Of a stretch of DNA of 64,000 bases, positions 26,531 to 33,526 are shown one piece after another. The stretch is from Acidimicrobiales bacterium. Lineage in GTDB: Bacteria; Actinomycetota; Acidimicrobiia; Acidimicrobiales; Poriferisodalaceae. The stretch's first letter is position 1; every line of letters begins with the position of its first letter. The stretch spans positions 124,001 through 188,000 of the forward strand of contig VYDH01000030.1 in assembly GCA_009843525.1 (NCBI GenBank), written 5' to 3'. The position numbers were made by a program, and so were the translations under genes. Below the pieces are notes generated by a model. It ran no database searches, had not been told where the DNA came from, and was given only the letters and a program-made list of their open reading frames with translations.

Positions 26531-27778
26531 TCATCGGTCGCCAGCCACCAGATCGATGATGCCGATCGAGGGGCGCACGCCCAATCGCAGCTGCGGGGCG
26601 TTGCCGCGCTCGCGGCCCACGCCGGTCGACACGTAGATCGGCGTCCCGTGCAGCTCGTGCAGCCCGCCCGCCGCCACATGCCGGGGCACGCCTGTCAACG
26701 TCAGCGGGGGGCCGAATAGCGGCAGCGACACCTGCCCGCCGTGCGTGTGACCGGAAACCACCAGATCGACCGGCGTCTGCCGCACCAGCTCGATGGCGTC
26801 CGGCTTGTGCCCGATCAGAATCCGCACGCCCGAACCCGACCGCACGCCCAGACCCGTCCGCACGCCGGCCGACCCTCCGTCGCCGCCGCCATCGCCGCCG
26901 CCATCGCTGTCGCCATCGCCACCGCCGGCTAGCCCCACACCATCGCTGGCCAGCCCCTGCTCGCCACCAGCCAGTCGCCTCGCCATCCGCCGAGCCGCCG
27001 CATCGTCGCCGAACAGCGTCGTTCCGCCCAGCCACACCGACACCCCGTTGAGCTCGAACACATCGATCTCGTTGTCGAGCACCCTCGCACCCGTGCCCTC
27101 GGTGATCCGGCGCAGCCCCGCAACCGTGTCGGTGTTGCCGCTCACCAAGTACACCAGCGGCACCTCGCCCACAATTCGCCTGATCAACTCTGTGAACCCC
27201 GGCGCCCGCTCGTCGAACAGCCCAGCGTCGAACTGGTACAGGTCACCCGGCAGCAGCACGATGTCGGGCTCGAAACCCAGCAACCGCTCCACCGCATCGC
27301 GCTCGTACTCACCCACCGCCGTGGTCTGCAGATCCGCCAGCACGCCGATCCGGATCGGCCCGTCCACCCCGTCCACCTCGTTCAACCCATCCACGGCCAG
27401 CGACACCGTCTCCACCCGCAGCCAGAACGGCTCGACGTAGGTCGCATACACGCCGACCGGAATGGCAGCCAGCGCGATCACGCACACAGCCGTGACCCCC
27501 CACGGCCTCGGCCGCGCCCCCACCAGCACGATGCCCCCGGCCAGCGGCACCCCGACGGTCCCCACCACATAGGCCACATGGATCAGCGTGAACCCGTCCA
27601 CGCCGGTGATGAGCAGCGCCCCGGCACCCAGCACCACCGTGCCGGCGAAGCCCATAGCCGTCGCACGCCCGACGACCCGTCCGCCCCCCACACCAGCACG
27701 CAGCCACCGCACCGCGCCGAGCCCCGACACGGCCCCGACCAGCACGGCAGCCGCAATGCAGTAGTAGTTCAAGATCAC
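26531..27778 (-). CDS. Membrane metallophosphoesterase with substituted metal-site residues
   Basis: 415 aa. Four hydrophobic helices (about residues 1-125) precede a calcineurin-like domain of the YkuE type. Motifs are IGVLADLQT (D149, but Q151 where DxH is usual), LLPGDLYQF, VSGNTDT (N215, with T216 in place of the usual His of GNHD) and the intact GHTHGGQVSLP. A Gly/Asp/Ser-rich insertion (about 280-305) interrupts the domain. The two histidine replacements suggest altered metal binding or a subfamily with its own chemistry. Related enzymes act on UDP-diacylglucosamine or other phosphodiesters at the membrane. GTG/ATG choice: ATG at 27778 gives the full first helix. Confidence 0.85.
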   Translation of the reverse strand: MILNYYCIAAAVLVGAVSGLGAVRWLRAGVGGGRVVGRATAMGFAGTVVLGAGALLITGVDGFTLIHVAYVVGTVGVPLAGGIVLVGARPRPWGVTAVCVIALAAIPVGVYATYVEPFWLRVETVSLAVDGLNEVDGVDGPIRIGVLADLQTTAVGEYERDAVERLLGFEPDIVLLPGDLYQFDAGLFDERAPGFTELIRRIVGEVPLVYLVSGNTDTVAGLRRITEGTGARVLDNEIDVFELNGVSVWLGGTTLFGDDAAARRMARRLAGGEQGLASDGVGLAGGGDGDSDGGGDGGGDGGSAGVRTGLGVRSGSGVRILIGHKPDAIELVRQTPVDLVVSGHTHGGQVSLPLFGPPLTLTGVPRHVAAGGLHELHGTPIYVSTGVGRERGNAPQLRLGVRPSIGIIDLVAGDR

Positions 27779-27978
27779 CGGCCGCTCGACCCCGACTCAG
27801 CAGGGTGCCACAGCCGTTCCGCCCCAGCAGGGCGGGTCCGAACATCGGACCAAGGCGGCCCGCCGCTGTCGAAGCCGACCGTGTGGTGCCGTTCGCCGTT
27901 GACCGCCTCAGCTCTCGATGGCCTGATCCGCGGCGGCGAGCCCACCATCTGCGCCACCCTGAGCCGACTGACACCGAT

Positions 27979-27998
27979 AGGCAAGCTGTCACTTGCCT
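27979..27998. promoter_or_regulatory. Palindromic operator upstream of ArsR-VOC gene
   Basis: AGGCAAG-CTGTCA-CTTGCCT, a perfect 7-bp inverted repeat with a 6-nt spacer, lies 18 nt before the GTG at 28016. The position and symmetry fit an ArsR autoregulatory operator. A possible -10 (TTACGCT) lies just downstream, which would make the transcript nearly leaderless. Confidence 0.55.
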
Positions 27999-28015
27999 GT
28001 TACGCTGCCAGGCCA

Positions 28016-28681
28016 GTGGCCGACATCTACAAGGCCCTTGCGGATCGGACACGTCGAATCATCCTCGACGAGCTGTCCGAGCGCGATGGCCAGACACTGT
28101 TCGAGATCGGAGCACGGCTCGCCTCCAAGCATCAGCTGAGTTCGACCCGCCAGGCGATCTCTCAGCACCTCGGCGTTCTGGAGGACGCCGGCCTCGTCTC
28201 AACCAGGCGTGAAGGCCGCTACAAGTACCACTTCTTCAACCCGGCACCGCTGTCGCAGATCAACCGGCGGTGGCCAAGAAAGGACCCGACAATGAGGATC
28301 GAGCTCACCGGCGTGTTCGTTCACGACCAGGCGCAAGCCCTGGCGTTCTATACCGACGTGCTCGGCTTCCAGACGCGCCACGACATTCCGCTCGGCCAAG
28401 ACCGCTGGCTGACGGTCGTCTCGCCCGAAGACCCCGACGGGCCCGAATTGCTGCTCGAGCCGTCGCATCACCCGGCGGTCAAGCCCTACCGCGACGCCCT
28501 GATGGCCGACGGCATCCCGCTGGCCCAGTTCGCCGTCGACGACGTCGCAGCCGAGCACCAGCGGTTGACCGAGGCCGGCGTCACCTTCACGGTGCCCCCG
28601 ACCGATGTAGGCGAGGCCTGGATCGCCGTGTTCGACGACACCTGCGGCAACCTCGTCCAGATCATCTCCGCCAAATCCTGA
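28016..28681 (+). CDS. ArsR-type HTH fused to VOC (glyoxalase) domain
   Basis: 221 aa from a GTG at 28016. Residues about 1-90 form an ArsR/SmtB-like winged helix (VADIYKALADRTRRIILDEL, ...TRQAISQHLGVLEDAGLV, REGRYKYHFF). Residues about 93-221 form a VOC domain beginning MRIELTGVFVHDQAQAL, with LGFQTRHDIPLG, TVVSPEDPDGPELLLEP and VFDDTCGNLVQI. An internal ATG at 28292 with an AAGAAAGGAC site could also start the VOC part alone; in many actinobacteria the two are adjacent genes. It is likely a repressor coupled to a small-molecule-binding or resistance domain. Metal-sensing cysteines of ArsR are not seen. Confidence 0.85.
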   Translation: MADIYKALADRTRRIILDELSERDGQTLFEIGARLASKHQLSSTRQAISQHLGVLEDAGLVSTRREGRYKYHFFNPAPLSQINRRWPRKDPTMRIELTGVFVHDQAQALAFYTDVLGFQTRHDIPLGQDRWLTVVSPEDPDGPELLLEPSHHPAVKPYRDALMADGIPLAQFAVDDVAAEHQRLTEAGVTFTVPPTDVGEAWIAVFDDTCGNLVQIISAKS

Positions 28682-28763
28682 GGACACCCCCTGGTCGCCT
28701 GACGTCAACCCGGGTCCGAAACTGCCTAGCAATCACGTGTGATCACTTGGCATTCTCTGAGGC

Positions 28764-29279
28764 ATGCCTGAGCATCGCCGCCAGGGACACATGCTCAAGG
28801 GCCGTTCTGCAATCGACTTTCTGATTGACAAAGAGCGATTGGAGTCGGTGTCTGCGGAAGGACGAACCAGAGCCGCTGATCGATTGATCCAGGACGCGTC
28901 GAAGCGGCTTCGTTCTGCCCGCAGTCTTCTCGGTTCGGACAGCGGGTCGGCATTCTCGCTGGCCTACGACGCGTATCGAATGGCCGCAGACTCGCTCTTG
29001 GCTCGACAGGGTCTGCGGGCCACGGGCGGCGATGGCTCGCATCGGGCGATCGAGGAAGCAGTCTCGAGCCAGTTCGACGATCAGATTCCGGCATTCTCCA
29101 AACTCAGTTTCGAACAGTTCCGCCAGATGCGGAACGCCTCGCAGTACCCAGAGTTTGAATCGCCGGAGTTGACAGACAGCGATGCTCAGTGGGCGGTCGA
29201 CCTGGCGGGCGATGCGCTCGCTGGCGCGCAAGATCTCATGAGCTCTGTGGAACTGGGTCCCTACCGAGCTGCTTCTTGA
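28764..29279 (+). CDS. HEPN-domain protein (probable toxin of HEPN/MNT module)
   Basis: 171 aa, all-helical. The HEPN pattern is recognisable: AFSLAYDAYRMAADSLLARQG for the central helix and FRQMRNASQYPEF for the catalytic Rx4-6H region, where the usual histidine position carries tyrosine (RNASQY), as in several HEPN subfamilies. HEPN proteins are RNases silenced by a cognate nucleotidyltransferase. The partner here is the convergent gene at 29236-29856, and the two overlap by 44 nt at their 3' ends. An ATG at 28791 is an alternative start. Functional activity is not proven because of the His-to-Tyr difference. Confidence 0.78.
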   Translation: MPEHRRQGHMLKGRSAIDFLIDKERLESVSAEGRTRAADRLIQDASKRLRSARSLLGSDSGSAFSLAYDAYRMAADSLLARQGLRATGGDGSHRAIEEAVSSQFDDQIPAFSKLSFEQFRQMRNASQYPEFESPELTDSDAQWAVDLAGDALAGAQDLMSSVELGPYRAAS

Positions 29280-29856
29280 TTTCGATTGCCACCACTGGGC
29301 GTTCGGTGACGGTCGCATGGAAACTGCCAGAGCCGTCTCGAAGCCAGCCGGCGTCTCGAATGACGACGTTGACCGGGCGGCCCAGACGTCCCTCGACGCC
29401 GCCGAGCGCTTCGTAGAGCTCGGCTCTGTCGGGCTCGCCCAGCACCAGCACGTCGATGTCGTTGACAGGCCGTCTGCCCGCGACGCCGTGCAGGCGCGCT
29501 GCCCACGAGCCGTACACATACGCAGCCTCGATCCCCTCGACGCCTTCCAGCGCTTCGGCGAGGACGTGCGGCGGCCCGAACGCCTTGACCAACAGATCGG
29601 ACAGGCTGTCGTAGTACGGGCTGTCGGTGTCGGCTCGCACGAACCTGGTGTTGCCCGATCGGCGGCTGGTGATGATGCCGGCCGCTTCGGCGCGTTCGAC
29701 TTCGCGATGCACCGAGCTGAGCGGCACCCCGACACGATGCGCCAGTTCGCTCATGCTGGTTTCGCGGTCCGGGTCGCACATCAGATAGGTGAGTACTTCA
29801 CCTTGCTGACGCGATCGCAAGATGGGGAGCAGACTCGGCGCCGACCTAACTTCCAT
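29236..29856 (-). CDS. HTH-nucleotidyltransferase (probable MNT antitoxin)
   Basis: 206 aa. The N-terminal winged helix (about residues 8-85: MSELAHRVGVPLSSVHREVERAEAAGIITSRR) is followed by a minimal nucleotidyltransferase domain with the GS-x-DxD motif: YVYGSWAARLHGVAG then NDIDVLVLGEPD. Such MNT proteins adenylylate HEPN toxins; the HTH fusion lets this one also repress transcription. It is convergent with, and overlaps, the HEPN gene by 44 nt, an unusual arrangement. The start codon lies inside one arm of a 44-bp dyad centred on its own -10 box, so tight autoregulation and a leaderless mRNA are likely. Confidence 0.83.
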   Translation of the reverse strand: MEVRSAPSLLPILRSRQQGEVLTYLMCDPDRETSMSELAHRVGVPLSSVHREVERAEAAGIITSRRSGNTRFVRADTDSPYYDSLSDLLVKAFGPPHVLAEALEGVEGIEAAYVYGSWAARLHGVAGRRPVNDIDVLVLGEPDRAELYEALGGVEGRLGRPVNVVIRDAGWLRDGSGSFHATVTERPVVAIEIKKQLGRDPVPQSS

Positions 29857-29890
29857 ACATCGGAAATTATATTCCGTTCAATGGAAGTTA
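29847..29890. promoter_or_regulatory. 44-bp nested dyad over the -10 box of the HTH-nucleotidyltransferase gene
   Basis: Outer arms TAACTTCCAT (29847-29856) and ATGGAAGTTA (29881-29890) and inner arms CGGAA (29861-29865) and TTCCG (29872-29876) share one centre at 29868.5. The central ATTATA (29866-29871) is a perfect TATAAT on the minus strand, nine bases before the ATG at 29856. The left outer arm therefore includes the first three codons of the gene, and repressor binding would block the promoter. Confidence 0.75.
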
Positions 29891-29942
29891 GACACTTCTG
29901 ACGAGCGATGGGCAGGCGGGCGGGTGGCGGCCGCCCGCGGCG

Positions 29943-30383
29943 TCAGCGGTCGGCGGGGGTGTGCTCTTCGGCGTGGACCGTGTGGCGGTACGACGTGATG
30001 GTGATCCGCAGCGTGACGCAGCCCTCGAAGCGCACCCGGAACGGCTGGTTGGTGTACTTGTGGCTGAGGGCGTCGAGCACGACCATGTCGGGGTCCGGCT
30101 CGATCTCGGCCACGCCGCGCAGCTGCAGTTCCTCGTAGGGGTTGTCGAAGTCGACGACCGAGATGACCACGCGAGGATCCCGGCGCAGGTTGGCCACCTT
30201 GTGCGAGCCGTCCCCGGTGGAGACGATCACCGTGGAGGCGTCGACGGGGTCGATCCACACCGGGGCGATGCTCGACGTGCCGTCAGTCCGGACGGTGGCG
30301 AGGTGTGCGAAGTTCGGTCTGCGCAGCAGTTCCTGAGCGTCGTCGCTCAAGACTGCCGGTTCTGATGCCGCTGATGCCGTCAT
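29943..30383 (-). CDS. PPOX-class F420-dependent oxidoreductase
   Basis: 146 aa. Split beta-barrel of the pyridoxamine 5'-phosphate oxidase superfamily: LRRPNFAHLATVRTDGTSSIAPVWI, then TGDGSHKVANLRRDPRVVISVVD, and EELQLRGVAEIEPD. This spacing matches actinobacterial F420-type PPOX enzymes, which reduce diverse conjugated substrates with F420H2. The ATG at 30383 gives the right length; longer in-frame starts have no family match. Neighbours are toxin-antitoxin-like genes with no metabolic link. Confidence 0.88.
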   Translation of the reverse strand: MTASAASEPAVLSDDAQELLRRPNFAHLATVRTDGTSSIAPVWIDPVDASTVIVSTGDGSHKVANLRRDPRVVISVVDFDNPYEELQLRGVAEIEPDPDMVVLDALSHKYTNQPFRVRFEGCVTLRITITSYRHTVHAEEHTPADR

Positions 30384-30582
30384 GGATGCTCCCGTCTCCC
30401 GCTGATCCAGCCCAGCTTGCCCGGCCTGCGACGTCTTGGCGAATCTCAGATATAGCGAGCGCCAAAACCCCTCGCACCACCGAGCAATGGGACTGTCAGA
30501 ATGACCGTCCGCTCCGACGTCACGGCTTGAGCAGCAGTTCGACGTCGTCGCCGGAGACTCGAGCTGCCATGCAGAGGCCGAG

Positions 30583-30834
30583 ATGCAACTGACGTACACG
30601 CAGCACGCTCTGCGGCAGATGGAACGGCGGGAGATTCCTTGGTCGTGGGTGGAGCGGGTCGTGGCGTCGCCCTCACATCGCATGCGGGACCCGGAACACA
30701 GCACGGTGGAGCGTTTCTATGGGCCAATCGAAGAGCATGATGGCCGAGTGCTGCGTGCGGCGGTGAACACGTCGTCGGATCCGTGGCGAGTGGTTACCGT
30801 GTTCTTTGACCGCGCAATGCGAGGTGAGTCATGA
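30583..30834 (+). CDS. DUF4258 domain protein
   Basis: 83 aa. The signature is YTQHALRQMERREIPWSWVERVVASP (H-x-x-x-x-M-x-x-R) followed by the beta strands VLRAAVNTSSDPWRVVTVFFD. DUF4258 proteins have an RelE/BrnT-like small fold and are frequently encoded with DUF2283 proteins. The stop overlaps the DUF2283 start by 4 nt (ATGA), so they form an operon and probably a functional pair, possibly a toxin-antitoxin unit. That role is inference. Confidence 0.82.
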   Translation: MQLTYTQHALRQMERREIPWSWVERVVASPSHRMRDPEHSTVERFYGPIEEHDGRVLRAAVNTSSDPWRVVTVFFDRAMRGES

Positions 30835-31031
30835 AGCTGCGAATCGACAAGGAGGACGACGCGCTGTATTTCCATCTTGACGACTCTGCGATCGTTGATT
30901 CGCTCGAGGTCGCGCCAGGCGTGGTGTTGGACTTCAACGCTGCCAAACAGGTCGTCGGTATCGAGATGCTGAATGTGTCGTCCAGATCCCCTCAGCTCAA
31001 CCTCAACGCGCTCCAGTTCGAGACCGTGTAG
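30831..31031 (+). CDS. DUF2283 domain protein
   Basis: 66 aa. The family is recognised from DKEDDALYFHLDDSAIVDSLEVAPGVVLDFNA followed by VVGIEMLNVSSR. It is a small beta-rich protein of unknown function, translationally coupled to the DUF4258 gene by a 4-nt overlap. In many genomes the two families are adjacent, which suggests that the proteins act together. Confidence 0.85.
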   Translation: MKLRIDKEDDALYFHLDDSAIVDSLEVAPGVVLDFNAAKQVVGIEMLNVSSRSPQLNLNALQFETV

Positions 31032-31175
31032 CGGCGAGACCGGCGCTGAGCTTCTGGCCGAATAGGGCCGTCGCCGTCAAGCCCGGACTGTGAGACGCTC
31101 TTCGGGGATGCCCGACGACGTGCACGTGCCGGGCTCCGCACAGAACCTGAGCCGCCGAGCTGCTTGGAAATGACA

Positions 31176-31250
31176 GAGGTCCCTCACAAGGAGGGACCTC
31201 GGGTCCTGAACGACGAAGCGAACAGGGCGGTATGCCCTGAGAATACCGCC
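31176..31250. repeat. Two perfect intergenic hairpins
   Basis: The 304-nt gap 31032-31335 contains no convincing gene but two strong stem-loops: GAGGTCCCTC-ACAAG-GAGGGACCTC (31176-31200, 10-bp stem) and GGCGGTAT-(9 nt)-ATACCGCC (31226-31250, 8-bp stem). They lie between the DUF2283 gene and the convergent CWB2-like gene, so a bidirectional terminator role is possible. No T-tract follows either stem. Confidence 0.7.
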
Positions 31251-31335
31251 GCATGATTGCGACGAGCCCGTGCTGCTGACGGCGCCGTTCACCGGCCCCT
31301 GTGGCGTCTCACCTCAGTCGTATAGAGCAGCACCG

Positions 31336-31890
31336 TCATTGCCACAGGTAGCCGCACTTGGTGGACGATGACGGCTCGTGACTGTGCCCGCTCACGGTTC
31401 CGTCCGAGTAGCCGACGTGGGTGTGCGTCGGCTCGCCGGCGTGCGCATGCGTGCACGACCCGGTCTGGACTCGCTCGTCGTCGTCCTGCTCTGAGACGGC
31501 AGGCTCAGCCGCCTGCGCGTCAGCCCACTCGACGACGGCGCGCATGGTCTCGAGCCGATCGGCACCCCACAAGCGCTGCGCTACATCGAGACCGCTGAGC
31601 TTCGCTTCCGGTACAGCAGCGGGGCCGCCGACAATGATGACCTCTTGGCCGTCGTAGAGGGCGGTCGTCGCGCTGGGAAGCGAGTTGATCTTGCGGTCGC
31701 CGCTGTCGAGCAAGCAATCCGTCTTCAGCACCCACGCGACGAGTTCGACCGCGGCCCAGTCGGCACGATCGCCGAGCACGGCGTGGGCCTCGTCAGCGCA
31801 GTCGCTGTCGTCAGGTTCGTGAGCGCTGGCAGAAGCGGGCAGTGCGATCAGCGCTGCGGTGATGACGAAGGCGGCTATCGGTTTGCGCAT
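31336..31890 (-). CDS. Secreted protein with a cell-wall-binding-repeat-2-like segment and His-rich tail
   Basis: 184 aa from the ATG at 31890, which places a signal peptide first (MRKPIAAFVITAALIALPASASA, cleavage before HEPDD). A segment with VIIVGGPAAVPEAKLSGL then RLWGADRLETMRAVVEWA matches one cell-wall-binding repeat 2 (CWB2, PF04122), which normally occurs in triplets. The C-terminal tail carries many histidines (CTHAHAGEPTHTHVGYSD, GHSHEP), suggesting metal binding. The single CWB2 unit is unusual. Function unknown. Confidence 0.6.
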   Translation of the reverse strand: MRKPIAAFVITAALIALPASASAHEPDDSDCADEAHAVLGDRADWAAVELVAWVLKTDCLLDSGDRKINSLPSATTALYDGQEVIIVGGPAAVPEAKLSGLDVAQRLWGADRLETMRAVVEWADAQAAEPAVSEQDDDERVQTGSCTHAHAGEPTHTHVGYSDGTVSGHSHEPSSSTKCGYLWQ

Positions 31891-32165
31891 CGGCGCACGG
31901 TAGTGAGTCGGCTTCAGGCAGGGCCTTGATGCCCACCGGTGTCGATCAGGCCTCACATGCTCTTGGCCTGCCTCTATGTTCGGTACGAGAGGAATCGGGA
32001 CGCGCGTGCATCCATTTGGCGACTCGAGGCGATGCTGCCCAACGGATGCGTGATCGACATGGGGTGTTTCGTCGAGAGAAACGCTTGACGAGGGCTTGTT
32101 TCGGGGCTCTCACACGGTCAAGATGGAGACGGCAGATAATTGCCGTTATCACATAGGTTCTGGCT

Positions 32166-32357
32166 TCATATGACTATGCGCAGGCGTGCGCACAGCGGGA
32201 AGTTGCAGTAGGCCGCATCGAAACGCACACCCCGGCCGGTGAGCGCATCCAGCGCCGGGGTCTGCACCACCGGATGGCCGTAGGTGCCGGTGAAGTGGGG
32301 CGCCAGCTGATCCGCCATCACGATCAGGATGTTCGGGCGTCGTCCCGAGCGCGTCAC
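32166..32357 (-). pseudogene. Sulfatase remnant, truncated at the formylglycine motif
   Basis: 63 codons read as the N-terminus of a choline-sulfatase-like enzyme: RPNILIVMADQLAPHFTGTY, HPVVQTPALDALTGRGVRF and DAAYCNFPLCA. A functional gene would continue with PSR after this CA; here the frame turns into RLRIVI and a stop. The catalytic cysteine is therefore kept while the rest of the enzyme, about 450 residues, is gone. The 275 nt beyond it (31891-32165) hold no recognisable gene; a 76-codon + frame at 31926-32156 is not supported. The break point is probably a deletion or insertion scar. Confidence 0.75.
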
Positions 32358-32393
32358 CGAGCGGAACCTACACCCACTCTGGTGCCGGTCGGG

Positions 32394-32759
32394 TCAGTCG
32401 AAGTCGCTCGGCTGCGGCGGCCTCATGCGCGCGTCGATCGCCGTCCACAAGGTGCGTGACACCGGGTCGAACAGCACCGGCGTCACCACGCCGACCGGCA
32501 AGGCCAGCGCCGCCAGCAGCACGCCGCTCACATCAGTGCCCCAGATCAGCATCGCCGCAATGACGGTCCCCAGCACCGCGGCCGCGCTGACGACCGTGTT
32601 CACCGCCACGGCACCCAGCCAGTGACCCTCCATGCGTGCGAACTTCAGACCGCAGCTCGGGCAGCGCTCCCGAATGTCGAACATCCTCCACCGCCGAAAC
32701 AGCCCGCGACCACCACAAGCCGGGCACGCCAACGTCACCCCCCGCCACAGCACCCGCAC
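32394..32759 (-). CDS. DUF983 family protein
   Basis: 121 aa from a GTG at 32759. The zinc-ribbon-like start LACPACGGRGLFRRWRMFDI, then RCPSCGLKFARMEGHWLG, is followed by two transmembrane helices (AVNTVVSAAAVLGTVIAAML and LLAALALPVGVVTPV); this is the DUF983 pattern, a membrane family often linked to cytochrome oxidase gene sets. The frame remains open to an ATG at 32882 in the AT-rich promoter region of the next gene, but that extension is low-complexity Gly/Arg and unlikely. Start uncertain. Confidence 0.8.
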   Translation of the reverse strand: MRVLWRGVTLACPACGGRGLFRRWRMFDIRERCPSCGLKFARMEGHWLGAVAVNTVVSAAAVLGTVIAAMLIWGTDVSGVLLAALALPVGVVTPVLFDPVSRTLWTAIDARMRPPQPSDFD

Positions 32760-32850
32760 CGCCGCAGTCTGCCCGCCGCGCCCAGCCCCACCCGCAACGC
32801 CGTCACGGCCGCCGCCGGTGCTCCGACCATCTCGAGGTCCGATATCTATC

Positions 32851-32876
32851 AAAAATATAACAATCGTTGCATTTTT
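32851..32876. promoter_or_regulatory. AT-rich dyad before the second HTH-nucleotidyltransferase gene
   Basis: AAAAAT (32851-32856) and ATTTTT (32871-32876), with inner AAC and GTT (32859-32861 and 32866-32868), share one centre at 32863.5. A possible -35 TTGCAT (32867-32872) is 17 nt before TTAGGG (32890-32895), close to the ATG at 32903. The site is likely the operator of the HTH domain encoded by the downstream gene, parallel to the dyad at 29847-29890. Confidence 0.5.
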
Positions 32877-32902
32877 GCTCACTATCTGGTTAGGGTGCCC
32901 GC

Positions 32903-33526
32903 ATGGATTTCGTGCATCCGGTGAGTTCTGTGATCCCAGGGGCGCAAGGACAAGTGCTGGCTGTGCTTGCAGAGACCTCCGCCGAACTCAACCTTCGCAC
33001 TGTGGCTCGGCTGGCTGGCGTCAGCGCCTCACAAGCGTCGCGCGTCATTCCCGGCCTCGTGGATCTTGGCTTGGTGGAACGACGAGAGGTTCCGCCGTCG
33101 TCGCTGTTCTGTCTCAATCGAGAGAACGAGGCCGCTCGACTCGTCGTTGAACTCGCTCGACTCCGGGACAACGTGCTCGAGCGACTCGGCACCGCTGCGG
33201 CGGAGCTGCCACGGCCGCCTGCGAGCGTGATCATCTTCGGGTCATTCGCTCGCCGCGAAGCCGACCGGACAAGCGATATCGATGTCGTCTTCGTGCGCCC
33301 CGACGAGGTAGATCCTGACGATGATGCGTGGACCGCAGGGATCGACCGATGGCGCGAGAACGCCGCGGCGACAACGGGGAACGACATCGAAGTGATCGAC
33401 ATCGGCCTGACCGCGGCCGTCGGGAAGCTGTCTGACGGAGGGCAGTTGTGGGAGGAAATCGCCCGTGATGGCGTAGCCATCTTCGGTACGTCCCTTCAGG
33501 AGCTTCGGGACATGGCCGATGCCTAG
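32903..33526 (+). CDS. HTH-nucleotidyltransferase (second probable MNT antitoxin)
   Basis: 207 aa. N-terminal winged helix (about residues 8-70: LRTVARLAGVSASQASRVIPGLVDLGLVERRE), then a minimal nucleotidyltransferase domain with VIIFGSFARREADRTSDIDV (GSF plus DxD) and EVIDIGL. It is a different lineage from the protein at 29236-29856 but has the same HTH-NTase architecture. The downstream gene, overlapping by 8 nt, encodes a shortened HEPN-like protein, so this is a second HEPN/MNT-type unit with antitoxin first. AT-rich upstream region with a dyad. Confidence 0.82.
   Translation: MDFVHPVSSVIPGAQGQVLAVLAETSAELNLRTVARLAGVSASQASRVIPGLVDLGLVERREVPPSSLFCLNRENEAARLVVELARLRDNVLERLGTAAAELPRPPASVIIFGSFARREADRTSDIDVVFVRPDEVDPDDDAWTAGIDRWRENAAATTGNDIEVIDIGLTAAVGKLSDGGQLWEEIARDGVAIFGTSLQELRDMADA

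Noticed and set aside
28732..28743. ATCAC-GT-GTGAT dyad before the HEPN gene as an operator
   Set aside because: Arms are only 5 bp; such dyads are expected by chance and nothing else supports it.
31926..32156. 76-codon plus-strand frame between the CWB2-like gene and the sulfatase remnant
   Set aside because: No family, no ribosome-binding site, lies in a likely deletion scar.
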